Positions 6,111 to 8,128 of a stretch of DNA of 8,128 bases are shown here, piece after piece. The notes below the pieces were generated by a model, which did not search any database, was not told where the DNA came from, and worked only from the letters and a program-made list of their open reading frames with translations. Numbering within the stretch: the first letter of the stretch is position 1; each line of letters begins with the position of its first letter. A program made the translations under genes and the position numbers. Origin of the DNA: Spirochaetales bacterium (GTDB lineage: Bacteria > Spirochaetota > Spirochaetia > Sphaerochaetales > Sphaerochaetaceae); assembly GCA_028723145.1 (NCBI GenBank), contig JAQYFM010000237.1, forward strand, positions 1 through 8,128. The letters are read 5' to 3'.

Positions 6111-7016
6111 TTAAGTTAAATCATCAATTAACTTATTAATTTCATCAAGTTTCGATTTATCGGAATCAAACTTTATACTTGTCTTTTCATAGAAAGCTAA
6201 AGCATATTTTAATACCATTACAGCTTCTTGCTTATCAGATATCTTATCCAGTGTTACTGAAGAATAGAAAGGCTTTCCATTCTTTCCATCTTTACCTTCA
6301 TAGTATTTCATCTTTTCAGTAGGAACACTGATAGAGTTATACTTCTTCTGCATTTTATCAAATTCTTTAGCTCTCTTAGATGCAGACCAATCACGATCAG
6401 CAAGTTGCTGAGCAAGCTCAAGATAGTTAGTTAAGTTATTTCTATTAATATTATCTTGAGTGTCTACACATCTTCTCATGTAGCTAATTGCAAAGTCTTT
6501 ATCACCGAAGCTAATAGGACCACCAGGAAGCTGGTTATATAAAATACCTAATACATACCAAGAGTCTGTATAGTCAGCATTAAAATCATTTTGAACCTTT
6601 TCAACTAAATTTCTCATTGGCTTAGCCTTACCAAGGCTATTTAATGGTCCGTTTACTTGTCCAATTCTTCCAATTGCACTTGCAAGCCAATGGTAAGCAT
6701 TGTAAGACTCTACTAAGTCAACTGATTCTTGAGCTAAAGCTTCGGCTTTTGAATATCCATCAAGTCTTGCCTGCTTATTCTCACTAGTTTTTTCAATATC
6801 ATCTGTAAGAGTAAGAGTATTACGTGATAATCTCCAAAGGATTTCTGATTTTTCACTATTATCCTTTGCTTCATTTAAAGCATTTTCAAGATATGCCTTA
6901 TCCTTTTGATAGTCGTGTACGTTATAGAACTGGTAATCACTATATGCAGGATTAAATGCTGCAAATAGTGTTGATGCAATAATTAACATCAACAATGTTA
7001 AAGCAAATTTTTTCAT
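6111..7016 (-). CDS. Exported helical-repeat (TPR) protein, RMDN/TatT-like
   Basis: A 301-residue protein with a clear Sec signal peptide (MKKFALTLLMLIIASTLFAA), probably cut after residue 19 or 20. There is no lipobox cysteine, so a soluble periplasmic location is expected. The mature part is helical, with TPR-like pairs at about 35-66, 84-118, 150-187 and 195-225. The pattern 'SVDLVESYNAYHWLASAIGRIGQ' split by helices, a central 'AKPMRNLVEKVQ' and 'YTDSWYVLGILYNQLPGGP...DKDFAISYMRRCV' follows the layout of RMDN-type TPR proteins, and the LPGG-to-AISYM section also recalls TatT, the periplasmic partner of some spirochaete TRAP transporters. No transporter genes are nearby, so no partner can be named. 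AGGAGA stands 5 nt before the ATG and overlaps the stop codon of the aldehyde dehydrogenase 9 bp upstream, indicating co-transcription and coupled translation. The exact role is unknown. Confidence 0.88.
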   Translation of the reverse strand: MKKFALTLLMLIIASTLFAAFNPAYSDYQFYNVHDYQKDKAYLENALNEAKDNSEKSEILWRLSRNTLTLTDDIEKTSENKQARLDGYSKAEALAQESVDLVESYNAYHWLASAIGRIGQVNGPLNSLGKAKPMRNLVEKVQNDFNADYTDSWYVLGILYNQLPGGPISFGDKDFAISYMRRCVDTQDNINRNNLTNYLELAQQLADRDWSASKRAKEFDKMQKKYNSISVPTEKMKYYEGKDGKNGKPFYSSVTLDKISDKQEAVMVLKYALAFYEKTSIKFDSDKSKLDEINKLIDDLT

Positions 7017-7021
7017 CTTTT

Positions 7022-7027
7022 TCTCCT
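7022..7027 (-). promoter_or_regulatory. Shine-Dalgarno of the TPR gene, overlapping the upstream stop codon
   Basis: AGGAGA (7027-7022) shares its first two bases with the TAG stop (7028-7026) of the aldehyde dehydrogenase gene and lies 5 nt before the ATG at 7016. A ribosome terminating on the first gene would sit on this site, so translational coupling is likely. Confidence 0.75.
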
Positions 7028-8128
7028 AGTGCATTAGTAATCTGACAATTTTATCTTTCAAACTACTTTTATATGGTGCATACCTAACAGGTATGTCTAA
7101 AAGAAGACTCTTTCTTAGAATGCTCTTTTCATGTGTGAATGTATCAAAACCTTGTTTTGAATGGTAAGATCCCAAGCCAGAATTACCAACACCACCAAAT
7201 GGCATATTAGGATTAGTCAAATGAACAACACAATCATTAACACACCCACCACCAAAAATAAGCATACTATGCGCTTTTTTTATTCTCTTATTATCCTTTG
7301 AGAAAATATAGAACGCAAGAGGCTTTTCCCTCTTTTGAATAAATTCAAGAGCTTCATCAAATTCTTTAAATGTAATAAGAGGAAGAATAGGGGCAAATAT
7401 TTCATCACACATTAAAGGTGAAGTCAAATCAGGATTAGTAATTAAAGTTGGCTCAATTTTTAATTTACTGCTATCAAACTTACCACCGAGTTCTACATTA
7501 CCACACTTTAATAAAGCTTTAGCTCTTTCAAAGTGCTTTTCGTTAATAATCTTTGGTAAATCGGGAGAAGAAAGAGGATTATCACCAAACATCTTATTAA
7601 TTGCTATTTTGAATTCTTTGATAAATTCATCTTTAACTTTTTCATCAATTAATAAATAGTCTGGAGCAACGCAAGTTTGACCAGCATTAAGATATTTTCC
7701 CCAAGCAAGTCTTACTGCACTAAGTTTAATATTGGCACTATCATCAATAATTACAGGGCTTTTTCCACCTAACTCTAGGGTAACAGGAGTTACATTTTTA
7801 CTAGCTGCAGCCATCACAACTCGTCCTACATTAGGACTACCTGTGAAAAATATATGATCAAAACGTATATCTAATAAATCTTGGTTAGCTTGGTGACCAC
7901 CTTCTACAACATATACAAGGTTTTCATTAAAGAATTCACTTAATACTTTTTTTAATGCCTTACTTGTGTATTCAGAATATCTAGATGGCTTTAAAATTAC
8001 AGTACATCCTGCTGCAAGCGCAGCTGCAAGAGGATTTAATGCAAGTTGAATAGGGTAATTCCAAGGTGAAAAGATTAATACATTTCCCTTTGGTTGTTTC
8101 AAAATATAAGACTTTGAAGGGAAGTGAG
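7026..8128 (-). CDS. Aldehyde dehydrogenase, ALDH3-type (5' end outside the window)
   Basis: An NAD(P)+-dependent enzyme oxidising aldehydes to acids; the physiological aldehyde cannot be told. The frame stays open to the right edge: the residues before the internal TTG codon at 8102 read HFPSKSYI, which is normal ALDH sequence ahead of LKQPKGNVLIFSPWNYPIQL, so 8102 is not the start and about 367 of the expected 450 or so residues are present. Landmarks, numbered from that TTG: PWNYP (13-17), cofactor-binding KPS (38-40), the FTGSPNVG turn (86-93), catalytic-base glutamate in LELGGKSP (E110, codon 7775-7773), nucleophilic cysteine in GQTCVAP (C144, codon 7673-7671) and MPFGGVGNSGLG near the C-terminus. 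The tail VRYAPYKSSLKDKIVRLL is the short basic end typical of ALDH3 enzymes. All catalytic residues are intact. It is the first visible gene of an operon with the exported TPR protein. Confidence 0.93.
   Translation of the reverse strand, partial: HFPSKSYILKQPKGNVLIFSPWNYPIQLALNPLAAALAAGCTVILKPSRYSEYTSKALKKVLSEFFNENLVYVVEGGHQANQDLLDIRFDHIFFTGSPNVGRVVMAAASKNVTPVTLELGGKSPVIIDDSANIKLSAVRLAWGKYLNAGQTCVAPDYLLIDEKVKDEFIKEFKIAINKMFGDNPLSSPDLPKIINEKHFERAKALLKCGNVELGGKFDSSKLKIEPTLITNPDLTSPLMCDEIFAPILPLITFKEFDEALEFIQKREKPLAFYIFSKDNKRIKKAHSMLIFGGGCVNDCVVHLTNPNMPFGGVGNSGLGSYHSKQGFDTFTHEKSILRKSLLLDIPVRYAPYKSSLKDKIVRLLMH

Overview
The window is AT-rich (roughly one third G+C by eye). It carries six protein-coding genes, all on the minus strand, two of them cut by the window edges. 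The best clue to the organism is the elongation-factor gene: its C-terminal half resembles the ribosome-recycling EF-G2 of mitochondria (GFM2) and of spirochaetes (spdEFG2), not a normal translocase EF-G. Together with a secreted RMDN/TatT-like TPR protein and what may be the start of an Rpn-type nuclease/transposase gene, this suggests a low-G+C, probably host-associated member of the Spirochaetota (Treponema/Sphaerochaetales-like). This placement is inferred, not proven.

Reading in the direction of transcription (right to left): (1) 8128-7026, an ALDH3-type aldehyde dehydrogenase whose N-terminus lies outside the window, followed after 9 bp by (2) 7016-6111, an exported helical-repeat protein. 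The Shine-Dalgarno of gene 2 overlaps the stop of gene 1, so the two form a tight operon that ends in a hairpin terminator at 6050-6088. (3) 6032-4782, a CLC transporter with motifs of the fluoride-exporting CLC-F clade. It seems to start from a -10 box directly behind the previous terminator, with almost no leader and no Shine-Dalgarno, and it ends in a strong terminator at 4722-4759. (4) 4622-2433, a P1B-2-type Zn/Cd/Pb-exporting ATPase with two DCxxC metal-binding domains, preceded by a promoter and a 12-2-12 palindrome of the ArsR/SmtB type. (5) 2399-372, the EF-G2-like factor, only 33 bp downstream of the ATPase, with no visible Shine-Dalgarno and a strong terminator at 330-362. (6) 86-1, the first 28 codons of a further gene, preceded by a nested 69-nt hairpin in its presumed leader.

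In functional terms, genes 3 and 4 look like a small ion-detoxification neighbourhood (fluoride or another anion, and soft divalent metals), although they lie in separate transcription units. The EF-G2-like factor is a housekeeping-type gene that may receive read-through from the metal-regulated promoter. No RNA genes, CRISPR arrays or complete mobile elements were seen. I found no convincing new multigene system. The most interesting points are the identity of the EF-G, the CLC-F-like variant motifs, the metal operator and the structured leader at the left edge.
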